Shown in pieces: positions 52,982-62,232 of a stretch of 64,000 nt of DNA. Position 1 is the first letter of the stretch. Each line of letters opens with the position of its first letter. The translations under genes and the position numbers were made by a program. Under the pieces are notes generated by a model. It saw only the letters and a list, made by a program, of their open reading frames with translations. It made no database searches and was not told where the DNA came from. Source of the stretch: Pseudomonas sp. MM223 (GTDB lineage Bacteria; Pseudomonadota; Gammaproteobacteria; Pseudomonadales; Pseudomonadaceae). Location: positions 229,501 through 293,500 of the forward strand of contig OX352322.1 of the NCBI GenBank assembly GCA_947090765.1, written 5' to 3'.

Positions 52982-53379
52982 AAGGCTTGGCTGTCATGCA
53001 CGATGCGTTCGATTCGGGGGGCGGTTTCAGCGACGAGGTATTGGGGTTCGTCATTACCTGCCTGTTTTGCGGGGCTATCAACTGTGAAGAGTTTCAGAGT
53101 TGGAGCGCGCAGGTGTTGGCGACTGACCAGGCGCCTGCATTTATGAATGAATTGATGACATTTGACGAGCCGCTGTTCAAGGTTTTCGCCGTGATTGGGC
53201 ATGTGCCACATTGGCCGCATGTTGAAGCCGAGGAGCACGCGCTGTATGGCATTGCCGTGTGCAGAGGCATTGAGCCTTTCGACATGCCGGTGTCACCGCA
53301 GGAGGCCAGGCAGGCGCTGGTGGCAGAGCCTGGTATCGAAGCTGTGTTCCGTCAGGTATTCGACTTCATTGCCTGGTGA
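52978..53379 (+). CDS. Protein of unknown function
   Basis: Unrecognised 133-residue acidic soluble protein (DSGGGFSDEVLGFVITCLFCGAINCEEFQSW; LYGIAVCRGIEPFDM). No signal peptide or membrane segment. The ATG at 52978 has GAGGGG directly before it, too close for ideal initiation; ATG at 52996 is an alternative. It could be an immunity-like or accessory protein, but nothing decides this. Confidence 0.65.
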   Translation: MKGLAVMHDAFDSGGGFSDEVLGFVITCLFCGAINCEEFQSWSAQVLATDQAPAFMNELMTFDEPLFKVFAVIGHVPHWPHVEAEEHALYGIAVCRGIEPFDMPVSPQEARQALVAEPGIEAVFRQVFDFIAW

Positions 53380-53515
53380 GGCGGCCGCAGGTGTTGCGCA
53401 AAGCTTGAGGCCGTCACTAACCCCTGAGTGAGCAACTGTCTTGCACAAAAGCTGAAAGCGAGCGCGATCACTGTGTGTGCGGGCCTGCCCTAAAGCCTGT
53501 CAGTCAAGGTTATTG

Positions 53516-53634
53516 GGGCTGCTGCGCAGCCCATCGCCGGCAAGCCAGCTCCCACCCCGACGGCATCGTACTCAAGTCATGCGCCCTACCTGTGGGAGCC
53601 TGGCTTGCCGGCGATGGGCCGCAACGCGGCCCCT
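53516..53634. repeat. REP-like inverted repeat (CCGGCAAGCCAGCTCCCA type)
   Basis: CATCGCCGGCAAGCCAGCTCCCAC and inverse, separated by about 36 bases, with outer GGGGCTGCTGCGCAGC / GCGGCCCC tails. It occupies most of the 343-base gap (53380-53722) between two convergent genes; nothing coding was found in the rest. Confidence 0.85.
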
Positions 53635-53722
53635 ATTTGCTTAACTGATAGGCATTGGGGCTTGCCCGTGCCATCCACCGCGTAGCCCGAGTGGGCCGTG
53701 AGACTCCTCACAAGCTGGCGTA

Positions 53723-54709
53723 TCAGCCGCAGACGATCTGGTTCTTGCCCTGCCGCTTGGCCTGGTACATTGCCGCATCGGCACGTGCATACAAACTGTC
53801 CAACGTTACATCTTCATCCGTCAGCCCAGTCAGCCCCTGGCTCACTGTCACTCCGTAGTTCTGCTCGTCATGGCTGAAACTCAAACGCTGGATCGCCCGC
53901 TGCAAGCGCTCGGCAATCTGCTCAGCCGCCTGGGCATCGCAACCCGGGAACACTGCTGCGAATTCCTCACCACCAATACGCCCGAACAGGTCGCCACGCC
54001 GTAGCACGGCCTTGCCGCTGTCGGCGATGCGTTGCAGTACCTGGTCGCCCTCCTGGTGGCCGTAGCTGTCGTTGATACGCTTGAAATCATCGATATCGAG
54101 CAGCAGGAAAGCCAGCGGCGTGCCGTCTTCGCGGGCGCTGTCGAAGGCTTGCTGGGCGCATTCGAAAAAGTGCCGGCGGTTGCTGCTCTGGGTCAGCACG
54201 TCGGTGGTGGCCAGGCGTTGCAGTTCGCCTTCAAGCTGCTTCTTTTCCGTGATGTCTTCGGCAATGCCGACAATGATCACCCGGTCGCCGTCACGCTGCT
54301 GGTTGATGTAGCACTTGTCGCTCAGCCAGCGCACCTCTGCGTCGGCATTGATAATGCGGTACTCGCGGTCTTCCACCGAACCCTTGAGCAGCACCTGGGC
54401 CAGGCTGCGCTCGGCGTACTCCAGGTCGTCGGGGTAGATGCTGTCGCGCCACTCGTTGTAATCGGCAAGCACCAGGCTCACCGGGCGGCCGAAGATGCGC
54501 TCGTAGGCAGGGCTTACGTACAGCACCTGTCGGGTTTCCCAGTCGAAGGCCCAGAGTACCGCGTTGACGCTGTCGAGAAGGGGGCTGAACAACTGCTCGC
54601 GTTCGCTCAATCGGGCGACTTCGCCTTGGGCGTGGAGCAAGGCCAGCAGGGTCTGGGCGGCTTCAGGAGGCGGGGTACCGGGCAGGATCGTGGGGATGTT
54701 CTTGGCCAT
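53723..54709 (-). CDS. PAS-GGDEF diguanylate cyclase
   Basis: A 328-residue soluble c-di-GMP synthase. Residues 40-155 form a PAS domain with PAC motif (VLWAFDWETRQVLYVSPAYERIFGRP; DREYRIINADAEVRWLSDKCY). Residues 160-328 form a GGDEF domain with TTDVLTQSSNRRHF, the active-site GGEEF in RIGGEEFAAVF and YGVTVSQGLTGL. No RxxD inhibitory site precedes GGEEF at the usual distance. ATG at 54709 (no strong RBS); a GTG two codons upstream is the alternative. Confidence 0.9.
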   Translation of the reverse strand: MAKNIPTILPGTPPPEAAQTLLALLHAQGEVARLSEREQLFSPLLDSVNAVLWAFDWETRQVLYVSPAYERIFGRPVSLVLADYNEWRDSIYPDDLEYAERSLAQVLLKGSVEDREYRIINADAEVRWLSDKCYINQQRDGDRVIIVGIAEDITEKKQLEGELQRLATTDVLTQSSNRRHFFECAQQAFDSAREDGTPLAFLLLDIDDFKRINDSYGHQEGDQVLQRIADSGKAVLRRGDLFGRIGGEEFAAVFPGCDAQAAEQIAERLQRAIQRLSFSHDEQNYGVTVSQGLTGLTDEDVTLDSLYARADAAMYQAKRQGKNQIVCG

Positions 54710-54849
54710 GTGCACGAATCAGGTCTCGACTTGAAAGCGTGCGGCCAGCATCCTGCCCGCCACGCGGGCGATGTGCAGTTTTGAGTGGCGGCGTGGGGGT
54801 GAAGTTCCGGGCGGCACGCCCCGCTTGGGGGCATGCCGACTAACGGCGG

Positions 54850-56034
54850 TCAGGCGCCGGTCGGGCGCAGGGAGTAGGTCTTGAGCTGCGCCGCGAAGTC
54901 GCGCAGGGCATGGATGCCGCTGGTTTCGGCTTCGTGTATCCAGTCCTTCATGGCTGCCAGCATGTCGTGGCCGTTGGCGCTGGTACGTGCCCAGATCTGC
55001 TGCAGGGCCAGGCGCTTTTCGTAAATGGTCTTCAGCGCCTGGCTGTGGGCAAGCATGGACTCGATTCGCACATGGTGGCGGTCTTCCAGCAAGCTGGTTT
55101 CGCGCGACAGCAGGCGTTTGGCGCGGCGGAAGTGGTGGCGCACCGAGGCATCGACGCGCGCCAGTTCCTGCTTCACCAGCGGGCCGATCACCAGCTTGCG
55201 GTACTGGGCCATGATCTGGAAGCGGTTGTTGAGGATGGCCATGGCAGTGTCCATGTCCAGGCTGGCCTTGCCCGCCACCCGGTGGGCGATTGGCGCCACG
55301 CGCTGCACCTTGGCCAGGCGCAACAGGCAGAACAGGCGTATCCAGGCCCAGCCCATGTCGAACTCCCAGCGCTTGACCGACAGCTTGGCCGAGTTGGGGT
55401 AGGTGTGGTGGTTGTTGTGCAGTTCTTCGCCGCCGATGACGATGCCCCATGGCACCAGGTTGGTGGCCGCGTCGCGGCATTCGAAGTTGCGATAGCCGAG
55501 CGCGTGGCCCAGGCCATTGACCACGCCGGCAGCCCAGAACGGGATCCACATCATCTGTATCGCCCAGATGGTGATGCCGATGGTGCCGAACAGCAGCAGG
55601 TCGATCACCGCCATCAAGGCGATGCCACCCAGCTTGTAGCGCGAGTAGAGGTTGCGTTCGATCCAGTCATCCGGGCAGTTCTTGCCGTAGATGCGCAGGG
55701 TCTCGGGGTTGCGCGCCTCTTCGCGGTACAACTCGGCGCCCTTGCGCAACACGGTGCTCAGGCCCTTTTGCACCGGGCTGTGCGGGTCGTCGGGGGTTTC
55801 GCACTTGGCGTGGTGCTTGCGGTGGACGGCGGTCCATTCGCGGGTGTTCTGCGCCGTGGTCAGCCACAGCCAGAAGCGGAAGAAGTGCTTGAGCGCGCCA
55901 TTGAGCTCCAAAGCCCGGTGCGCCGAGTAGCGATGCAGGTAGACCGTGACGCTGACGATGGTCACGTGGGTCATCAACAAGGTGATGCCGACCAGTTGCC
56001 AGGCCGACAAGTCGAGCAGGCCGTAATACCACAT
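54850..56034 (-). CDS. Acyl-CoA delta-9 fatty acid desaturase (DesB-like)
   Basis: A 394-residue membrane desaturase introducing a cis double bond into saturated acyl chains. The three histidine boxes are HRYSAHRA, HRKHHAKCETPDDPHSP and HNNHHTYPNSAKLS, with two membrane-spanning hairpins (about 8-45 and 125-170). The C-terminal 120 residues are helical and outside the fold. Size and box spacing match the aerobic desaturases of Pseudomonas. No adjacent redox partner gene is present. Confidence 0.9.
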   Translation of the reverse strand: MWYYGLLDLSAWQLVGITLLMTHVTIVSVTVYLHRYSAHRALELNGALKHFFRFWLWLTTAQNTREWTAVHRKHHAKCETPDDPHSPVQKGLSTVLRKGAELYREEARNPETLRIYGKNCPDDWIERNLYSRYKLGGIALMAVIDLLLFGTIGITIWAIQMMWIPFWAAGVVNGLGHALGYRNFECRDAATNLVPWGIVIGGEELHNNHHTYPNSAKLSVKRWEFDMGWAWIRLFCLLRLAKVQRVAPIAHRVAGKASLDMDTAMAILNNRFQIMAQYRKLVIGPLVKQELARVDASVRHHFRRAKRLLSRETSLLEDRHHVRIESMLAHSQALKTIYEKRLALQQIWARTSANGHDMLAAMKDWIHEAETSGIHALRDFAAQLKTYSLRPTGA

Positions 56035-56134
56035 AGGTGTAAAAACCCTCGGAATGCAGGAGGAGGGGCTGATTATCCCTTGGCAGGGAAATAAAACCAG
56101 TCAAAGCTGACGACGCGATGTTTCATGCGATCCC

Positions 56135-56234
56135 TGTGGGAGCGGGCGTGTCGAGGCGTCGAACCGCCGCGAACACCGGCAACGCCGGTGCCATGCACCG
56201 AGTTGCCTTCTTCGCGGGCATGCCCGCCCCCACA
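56135..56234. repeat. Imperfect REP-like inverted repeat
   Basis: TGTGGGAGCGGGC...CGCGGGCATGCCCGCCCCCACA flanks a 55-base segment that itself contains an inverted GAACACCGGCAACGCCGG region. It lies between the divergent desaturase and PAS-GGDEF-EAL genes, so it is part of their promoter region. Confidence 0.55.
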
Positions 56235-56249
56235 GCGCACCAGAACCTT

Positions 56250-56255
56250 TATAAT
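56250..56255 (+). promoter_or_regulatory. Candidate -10 box TATAAT
   Basis: A consensus -10 hexamer 35 bases before the ATG of the PAS-GGDEF-EAL gene, in an otherwise GC-rich region. No good -35 hexamer is present at 17 bases, so this is a weak call. Confidence 0.35.
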
Positions 56256-56289
56256 CGCCATTCTTTTTTGATGGGCAATCCCACCCGAC

Positions 56290-58185
56290 ATGTCTGTTTC
56301 CGTTCGCGACGCCTTGCGCATGGCTGCGCTGTATGTGGTGCTCTCGATCCTCTGGCTGGCGCTCGCCGAGGTGATGCTGCACGGCATGACTGACGACCCC
56401 TTGGCACTGACCGTGGGGCGGCAGATCAATGTGGTGCTGTGGGTGTTGTTCAGTGCCGTGCTGATCTATGTTTCGCGCGTGCGGCTGCTGAACTTCATCG
56501 GTGCCGGTGCGCGCCTGCGCTGCGAGGACCGCGAACGGCTGCGCATGGCCGCAGCAGTGTTCGACAGTACCCTGGAAGGTGTACTGGTCACTGACCGCCA
56601 GGGCCTGATCGTGCACGTGAACCGCGCCTTCATGCGCATCACCGGCTACCAGCAGGACGAAGTCATAGGCCAGCGCCCGAGCAAGTTCAAATCGGGCCGC
56701 CATGGCCAGGCGTTCTACCAGCAGATATTCGCCACCCTGGCCGAACAGGGCGAGTGGAGCGGCGAAATCTGGAACCGGCGCAAAAGCGGCGAAATCTACC
56801 CGCAATGGCAGACCATCTGCGCCATACGCGATGACGACGGTGAGCTGAGCCATTACGTGGCGGTGTTCAGCGACATCAGTGCAATCAAGCATTCGGAGCA
56901 AGAACTGGCCTACCTGGCCCACCACGATCCGTTGACCGGCCTGCCCAACCGCCTGCTGTTCACCGACCGGGTCACGCAAGCCCTGGCGGCCGCCCAGGCC
57001 AACAAGCGTGGCTGTGCCCTGCTGCTGCTGGACCTGGACCACTTCCAGAGCATCAATGACGGCCTGGGCCACACCATCGGTGACCAGTTGCTGAAGCTGG
57101 TAGGCGAGCGCCTGGGCGAGGTGCTGGGCAATGGCGTGACCCTGGCACGCCTGGGTGGCGACGAGTTCGGTGTGCTGGCCGAGAACTGCCAGCAGGTCGG
57201 CCAGGCGGGCAAGCTGGCGCAGTGCATTATCGAGCGCATGCGCGAGCCGTTCCTGTTCGAGGACAATCGCCTGTTCATCAGTGCCAGCGTCGGTATCAGC
57301 CTGTTCCCCAGTGACGCCTTGAGCGCCGAGCAGTTGCTGCGTAATGCCGACGCGGCGTTGTACAAGGCCAAAAGCAACGGGCGGGCCTGCTATGCGCTGT
57401 ATACCGAAGAGCTGACCGCCCACGCCCAGCACCGCGTCGAGACCGCTGGTGAGCTGCGCCGGGCCCTGGAGCAGGATGAGCTACGTGCGTACTTCCAGCC
57501 GGTGCATGACCTGGCGACAGGCCGGCAGGTCGGGGTCGAGACATTGGTGCGCTGGCAGCACCCCCAGCGCGGCCTGGTGCCACCAGGCGAATTCATCCCG
57601 ATTGCCGAGCGCACCGGGCTGATTGCCGAAATTGACACCTGGGTGCTGCGTCAGGCCTGCCGGCAAATGGTGCAGTGGCAGGCCGAAGGCCGGCAGCTGG
57701 CGTTTGTGGCGGTGAACATTTCCAGCCGTCTGTTTGGCCAGCATGAGCTGTACCGGCAGGTGGCCGAGGTGCTGCACGAAACTGGCCTGGCCCCGGCCCT
57801 GCTTGAACTGGAAGTGACCGAAAGCGCGGTGATGGAAGACCCGGAAGTGGCGCTGGAGCAACTGCACCGTTTGCGAGAGCTGGGGGTGACCCTGGCCATC
57901 GACGATTTTGGCACCGGGTATTCGTCGTTGCTGCGGCTCAAGCGTTTGCCGGTACAGAAGCTGAAGATCGACCAGGGCTTCGTTGCCGGGCTGCCATTGG
58001 ATGAGGATGACATCGCGATCGTGCGGGTGATCATCGCCCTGGCGCGCAGCATGGGCATGCAGGTGCATGCCGAGGGCATCGAGCAGGCGGAGCAGGCCAG
58101 CTTCCTGCTGCAGGAGCAGTGTCAGTTGGGGCAAGGGTACTGGTTCGGGCGGCCGGTGCCGGCTACGGATCTTCGCTGGGAATGA
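56290..58185 (+). CDS. Membrane PAS-GGDEF-EAL c-di-GMP protein
   Basis: A 631-residue protein with two transmembrane helices (about 8-28 and 48-68), a PAS domain (80-205; VFDSTLEGVLVTDRQGLIVHVN), a GGDEF domain with intact LGGDEFGVLAENC, and an EAL domain in which the signature reads ETLVRW. Other EAL residues (ELEVTES, AIDDFGTGYSSL, KIDQGFV, AEGIEQ) are present, so phosphodiesterase activity remains possible. It is divergent from the desaturase. Confidence 0.9.
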   Translation: MSVSVRDALRMAALYVVLSILWLALAEVMLHGMTDDPLALTVGRQINVVLWVLFSAVLIYVSRVRLLNFIGAGARLRCEDRERLRMAAAVFDSTLEGVLVTDRQGLIVHVNRAFMRITGYQQDEVIGQRPSKFKSGRHGQAFYQQIFATLAEQGEWSGEIWNRRKSGEIYPQWQTICAIRDDDGELSHYVAVFSDISAIKHSEQELAYLAHHDPLTGLPNRLLFTDRVTQALAAAQANKRGCALLLLDLDHFQSINDGLGHTIGDQLLKLVGERLGEVLGNGVTLARLGGDEFGVLAENCQQVGQAGKLAQCIIERMREPFLFEDNRLFISASVGISLFPSDALSAEQLLRNADAALYKAKSNGRACYALYTEELTAHAQHRVETAGELRRALEQDELRAYFQPVHDLATGRQVGVETLVRWQHPQRGLVPPGEFIPIAERTGLIAEIDTWVLRQACRQMVQWQAEGRQLAFVAVNISSRLFGQHELYRQVAEVLHETGLAPALLELEVTESAVMEDPEVALEQLHRLRELGVTLAIDDFGTGYSSLLRLKRLPVQKLKIDQGFVAGLPLDEDDIAIVRVIIALARSMGMQVHAEGIEQAEQASFLLQEQCQLGQGYWFGRPVPATDLRWE

Positions 58186-58198
58186 GATCGCCGGGTCC

Positions 58199-58296
58199 GC
58201 TTTGCGGCCCTTTCGCGGCACAAGGCCGCTCCTACAGACGACCGCGTACCCCTGTAGGAGCGGCCTTGTGCCGCGAAAGGGCTGCAAAGCAGCCCC
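58199..58296. repeat. REP inverted repeat pair
   Basis: GCGGCCCTTTCGCGGCACAAGGCCGCTCCTACAG and inverse with a short spacer, between the convergent PAS-GGDEF-EAL and metI-like genes. The same arms recur at 63436-63540. Confidence 0.88.
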
Positions 58297-58302
58297 CGGC
58301 AT

Positions 58303-58947
58303 TCAACGCTTGTTCAAGCCCTTCGCCAGGCGGTCCCCACCCAGCTGGATCAACGCCACCAACGCCACCAGCATGGCGATCACGGTCAGCATGATCTGGC
58401 TGTCGAAGCGCTGATAGCCATACCGGTAAGCAATGTCACCCAAGCCCCCGGCACCAATCGCCCCGGCCATGGCCGAGGAGTTGATCAGGGTCACCAGGGT
58501 AATGGTGAAACCCCCGACGATGCCCGGCAGCGCCTCGGGCAACAGCACGTGCCAGACGATGTGCCAGCGCCGGCAACCCATGGCCTGTGCAGCTTCAACC
58601 AAGCCATGGTCGACTTCGCGCAGGCTGACCTCGGCAATTCGCGCAAAAAACGGCGTGGCGGCAATGGTCAGCGGCACCACCGCCGCCCACACCCCATAGG
58701 TGGTGCCTACCACCAGGCGGGTGAAGGGGATCAGCGCGACCATCAGGATCAGGAACGGGATCGAGCGGAACAGGTTGACGAAGGCGCCCAGCACCCGGTT
58801 CAGCAGCGGCGCTTCGAAGATTCCGCCCTTGTCGCTGGTAACCAGCAGTACCGCCATTGGCACCCCGACCAGCAGGGCGATCAGCGACGACACGCCGACC
58901 ATCAGCAAGGTATCGAGCAAGCCTTCCAGCAGGCGATCAAACCACAT
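58303..58947 (-). CDS. metI: ABC transporter permease, MetI family
   Basis: A 214-residue permease with five or six helices and the MetI-type EAA loop [39 protein letters not shown] at 58947 follows GGAGGT at 8 bases. Overlaps the end of the ATPase gene by 11 bases. The family imports methionine or methionine-like compounds; the downstream monooxygenases suggest an organosulfur ligand. Confidence 0.88.
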   Translation of the reverse strand: MWFDRLLEGLLDTLLMVGVSSLIALLVGVPMAVLLVTSDKGGIFEAPLLNRVLGAFVNLFRSIPFLILMVALIPFTRLVVGTTYGVWAAVVPLTIAATPFFARIAEVSLREVDHGLVEAAQAMGCRRWHIVWHVLLPEALPGIVGGFTITLVTLINSSAMAGAIGAGGLGDIAYRYGYQRFDSQIMLTVIAMLVALVALIQLGGDRLAKGLNKR

Positions 58948-60046
58948 GGCCCAGTACCTCCACGTCCTCGGCCCAGCGGCGGGCACGCTCCAGCAGTTGA
59001 TGGGTGTCGTGTGGCGAGTGTTGCACCGACAGGATCAGTTGCCCCAAGGCATGCTCGCCAATGGTTTCCACGCCGCCCTGCAGCAGGCGCACGCGGCCGC
59101 CCAGATCGTTGAACAAGGCGGATAGTTCGGGTTCGCCGAGCAGTGTCAGCTTCAGCACCACAGCGCTGTCGCGGCTCACCGGGCTGGCCCGCAAGCTGGC
59201 TTGCAGCGCGGCAGGCAACCTGGCCTGCAACGGTGCAAGCAGGGTGCGGGTGACCTCGTGCCGTGGAGAGCCGAACACCCGCCAGACCTCGCCTTGCTCG
59301 ACCACTTCGCCACGCTCCAGTACGACCACCCGGTGGCAGATGTCGCGGATCACTGCCATTTCGTGGGTGATCAGCACGATGGTCAGGCCCAGGCGCTGGT
59401 TGATGTCGCGCAGCAGCTCAAGGATCGAGGCGGTGGTTTCCGGGTCCAGCGCCGAGGTGGCCTCGTCGCACAGCAGGATCTCGGGGTCGTGCACCAGTGC
59501 CCGGGCAATGCCCACGCGCTGCTTCTGCCCGCCGGACAGCTGCGCCGGGTACACGTGGTGCTTTTCCTGCAAACCGACCAGCTCCAGCAGCTCGCGTACC
59601 TTGCGCTGGCGCTCGGCCTTGGGCACGCCGGCCACTTTCAAGGGCAGCTCGACGTTTTGCCACACGGTCTTGGCCGACATCAGGTTGAAGTGCTGGAAGA
59701 TCATGCCGATGCGTCGGCGCAGCGCCACCAGGTGGTCCTCGTCGAAGGGCGCGATGTCCACCTGGTCGATCAGTACCCGGCCCTGGCTGGGTTGCTCCAG
59801 CCGGTTGATGGTACGCAGCAGCGAAGACTTGCCGGCGCCGCTGCGGCCGATGATGCCGAAGATCTCGCCATGGCGGATGTTCAGGTCGATGCCTTGCAAG
59901 GCCGGTTGTGCCTGGCCAGGGTAGGTCTTGCCCAGGCCAATGAAGCGCACATGGGCTTCATTGACCTCCGGGCGCAGGGCCTGCTCCTTGACCGTTGGCG
60001 GCAATGGTTGTGGTGTAGGCGCCCTGAGCGCGCTGGCCTGGCTCAT
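58937..60046 (-). CDS. metN: ABC transporter ATP-binding protein, MetN family
   Basis: A 369-residue ATPase. Walker [11 protein letters not shown]-loop [16 protein letters not shown], signature [15 protein letters not shown], Walker [13 protein letters not shown] and THEMAVI, then a C-terminal NIL regulatory domain (about 290-369; [20 protein letters not shown]). In E. coli MetN, NIL binds methionine for trans-inhibition. An N-terminal extension of about 35 residues precedes the ABC domain. One base separates it from the metQ-like gene. Confidence 0.9.
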   Translation of the reverse strand: MSQASALRAPTPQPLPPTVKEQALRPEVNEAHVRFIGLGKTYPGQAQPALQGIDLNIRHGEIFGIIGRSGAGKSSLLRTINRLEQPSQGRVLIDQVDIAPFDEDHLVALRRRIGMIFQHFNLMSAKTVWQNVELPLKVAGVPKAERQRKVRELLELVGLQEKHHVYPAQLSGGQKQRVGIARALVHDPEILLCDEATSALDPETTASILELLRDINQRLGLTIVLITHEMAVIRDICHRVVVLERGEVVEQGEVWRVFGSPRHEVTRTLLAPLQARLPAALQASLRASPVSRDSAVVLKLTLLGEPELSALFNDLGGRVRLLQGGVETIGEHALGQLILSVQHSPHDTHQLLERARRWAEDVEVLGHVV

Positions 60047-60047
60047 G

Positions 60048-60848
60048 TCAGCCTTCCCAGCCGGCTTGGTAGAGTTTGCCGTGGGCTTTGTCCAACGCTG
60101 CACGCACCACCGGCGAGTGCTGGTAGATGTCGACGAACTTGGCCAGGCGCGGGTCGTCCTTGCTTTGCGGGCGGATGACGAACTGGATCACGTATTCCTT
60201 GTTTTCCAGGCCATCGAACAGCAACGCCGAGGTGGCATCGAAGGTGTTGGCCAGGCGGATGTAGGCTGGGTAGCCTTGCACCAGGTCGGCGTCATCGTAG
60301 GCGCGTACCAGCTGAACGGCCTCGACCTGAAGGATTTTCAGCTTTTTCGGGTTGGCGACAATATCGTCCTCGGTGGCCTTGTAGCCAACGCCTGGCTTCA
60401 GGGTAATCAGCCCGGCCTTGGCCAGCAGTTGCAGGCCACGGCCGCTGTTGATCGGGTCGTTGGCGATTGCGACGCTGGCGCCTTCAGGCAGGTCGGCGAA
60501 GCTTTTGTATTTTTTCGAGTACAGGCCAACGTTATTGATGATGCCCGACGCGTAAGGCACCAGGTTGAAGCCCGCAGCAGCCTTGGCGTTTTCCAGGAAC
60601 GGGATGTGCTGGAAGTAGTTCACGTCGATGTCGCCGCTGTTGAGGCTGACATTGGGCGCGATCCAGTCGCTGAACTCGATCAGCTTCACTTCCAGGCCTT
60701 GTTTGTGGGCTTCTTCCACGGCGGCTTCCAGCGGAATGGCAAAGGCTGATGTGGTGCCGATCTTCAGCGGTTCGGCAGCCAGGGCACTGGTGCCCAGGCC
60801 CAAGGTAAGGGCAATGGCCGCGACGGGCCGGAACAGTTTCTCAAGCAT
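60048..60848 (-). CDS. metQ: ABC substrate-binding protein, MetQ family
   Basis: A 266-residue NlpA/MetQ-type binding protein with signal peptide (TSALA-AEP) and no lipobox cysteine. Core motifs: [72 protein letters not shown]. It contains no Cys and no Met after the initiator, so it is likely made under sulfur starvation. A ligand other than methionine is plausible. Overlaps the monooxygenase gene upstream by 8 bases. Confidence 0.88.
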   Translation of the reverse strand: MLEKLFRPVAAIALTLGLGTSALAAEPLKIGTTSAFAIPLEAAVEEAHKQGLEVKLIEFSDWIAPNVSLNSGDIDVNYFQHIPFLENAKAAAGFNLVPYASGIINNVGLYSKKYKSFADLPEGASVAIANDPINSGRGLQLLAKAGLITLKPGVGYKATEDDIVANPKKLKILQVEAVQLVRAYDDADLVQGYPAYIRLANTFDATSALLFDGLENKEYVIQFVIRPQSKDDPRLAKFVDIYQHSPVVRAALDKAHGKLYQAGWEG

Positions 60849-62232
60849 GGTGCAGGGCTCCAGTCGGGGCAGGGGTTGGGGTAAAGCGGTACGTCGAGCC
60901 CGGGTGATCGGCGGGCAGGTGCGGGTGGTCGGCCTGGAACAGCTTCTCGCGCAGGGTGCCTTCGGCGTAGGCAGTCTTGTAGCGGCCACGCTGCTGCAAC
61001 TGCGGGATGACCAGGTCGATGAAGTCCTCGAAGCTTTCCGGGGTGACGGTGCGGGTCAGGTTGAAGCCGTCCAGCCGGGTTTCGTCGATCCAGGCAATCA
61101 ACTGTTCGGCCACCTGTTCGGGAGAGCCGACCAGGGTGACGTAGCGGCCACCCAGGGCGTGCTGTTCAAGCAGGCGCCGACGGGTCCAGGCGTTGTCCTG
61201 CAACTGGCGCGTGGCGGACTGGATGGCATTGCCCTGGCTGAAGCCGATCGGCTCGTCCAGCCCGTACGCCGCAAAATCGATGCCGGTGGAGGCGGCGAAG
61301 TGCGCAACGCCGGCCTCGGGGCTTGCATGGCGCAGGTATTCGGCATACTTGGCCTGGGCCGCTTGCTCGGTGGCGGCGACGATCACCGTGATGCCCATGA
61401 ACACTTTGACCGCTTGCGGGTCGCGACCGGCAGCCTGGGCGGCTGCGCGTACCTTGTCGACCTGGGCACGGGTGGCGGCCTTGTCCTGGCCACTGATGAA
61501 CACGCATTCGGCATGGTTGCCGGCGAAGGCCAGGCCTCGCTGCGAGCTGCCGGCCTGGAACAGCACCGGGGTGCGTTGCGGCGAGGGTTCGCTCAGGTGA
61601 TAGCCCTCGACGTTGTAGAACTCGCCGTGGTGGCTGACCTTGCGCACCTTGTCGGGCTGGGCATACACGCGCTGCTTGCGGTCGGCGACCACGGCGTCAT
61701 CGGCCCAGCTGCCTTCCAGCAGCTTGTACAGCACTTGCAGGTATTCGTCGGCCTGGTCGTAGCGGCGGTCATGCTCCGGTTGCTGCGCCAGGCCCATGGC
61801 GCGGGCGGCGCTGTCGAGGTAGCCGGTGACGATGTTCCAGCCCACCCGGCCATTGCTCAGGTGGTCGAGGGTGGAAAGGCGCCGGGCGAACAGGTACGGC
61901 GCCTCGTAGGTGAGGTTGGCGGTAAGGCCGAAACCCAGGTGGCGGGTGACCGCAGCCATGGCCGAAACCAGCAACAACGGGTCGTTGACTGGCAGCTGGA
62001 TCGACTCTTTGAGGGTGACGTCCAGCGACTGGCCGTAGATGTCGTAGGTGCCGACGATGTCGGCGATAAACAGTCCGTCGAACAGGCCGCGCTCCAGCAG
62101 GCGTGCCAGGCTGGTCCAGTACTCCAGGGACTTGTACTGGGTCGAGGTGTCCCGTGGGTGGGTCCACAGGCCGTGGTTGATGTGCCCGATGCAGTTCATG
62201 TTGAAGGCATTGAGCAGAATCTGCTTGGCCAT
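60841..62232 (-). CDS. NtaA/SnaA/DszA-family FMN-dependent monooxygenase
   Basis: A 463-residue flavin-dependent monooxygenase of the bacterial luciferase-like superfamily. Blocks: LLNAFNMNCIGHINHGLWTHPRD, GLFIADIVGTYDIYG, GRVGWNIVTGYLDSAARAMG and LFQAGSSQRGLAFAG. The family uses reduced FMN from a separate reductase to oxygenate sulfones, chelators and similar compounds. Its reductase is not encoded here. TGATG overlap with the dehydrogenase-like gene upstream puts both in one operon with metQNI. Confidence 0.88.
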   Translation of the reverse strand: MAKQILLNAFNMNCIGHINHGLWTHPRDTSTQYKSLEYWTSLARLLERGLFDGLFIADIVGTYDIYGQSLDVTLKESIQLPVNDPLLLVSAMAAVTRHLGFGLTANLTYEAPYLFARRLSTLDHLSNGRVGWNIVTGYLDSAARAMGLAQQPEHDRRYDQADEYLQVLYKLLEGSWADDAVVADRKQRVYAQPDKVRKVSHHGEFYNVEGYHLSEPSPQRTPVLFQAGSSQRGLAFAGNHAECVFISGQDKAATRAQVDKVRAAAQAAGRDPQAVKVFMGITVIVAATEQAAQAKYAEYLRHASPEAGVAHFAASTGIDFAAYGLDEPIGFSQGNAIQSATRQLQDNAWTRRRLLEQHALGGRYVTLVGSPEQVAEQLIAWIDETRLDGFNLTRTVTPESFEDFIDLVIPQLQQRGRYKTAYAEGTLREKLFQADHPHLPADHPGSTYRFTPTPAPTGALHHA

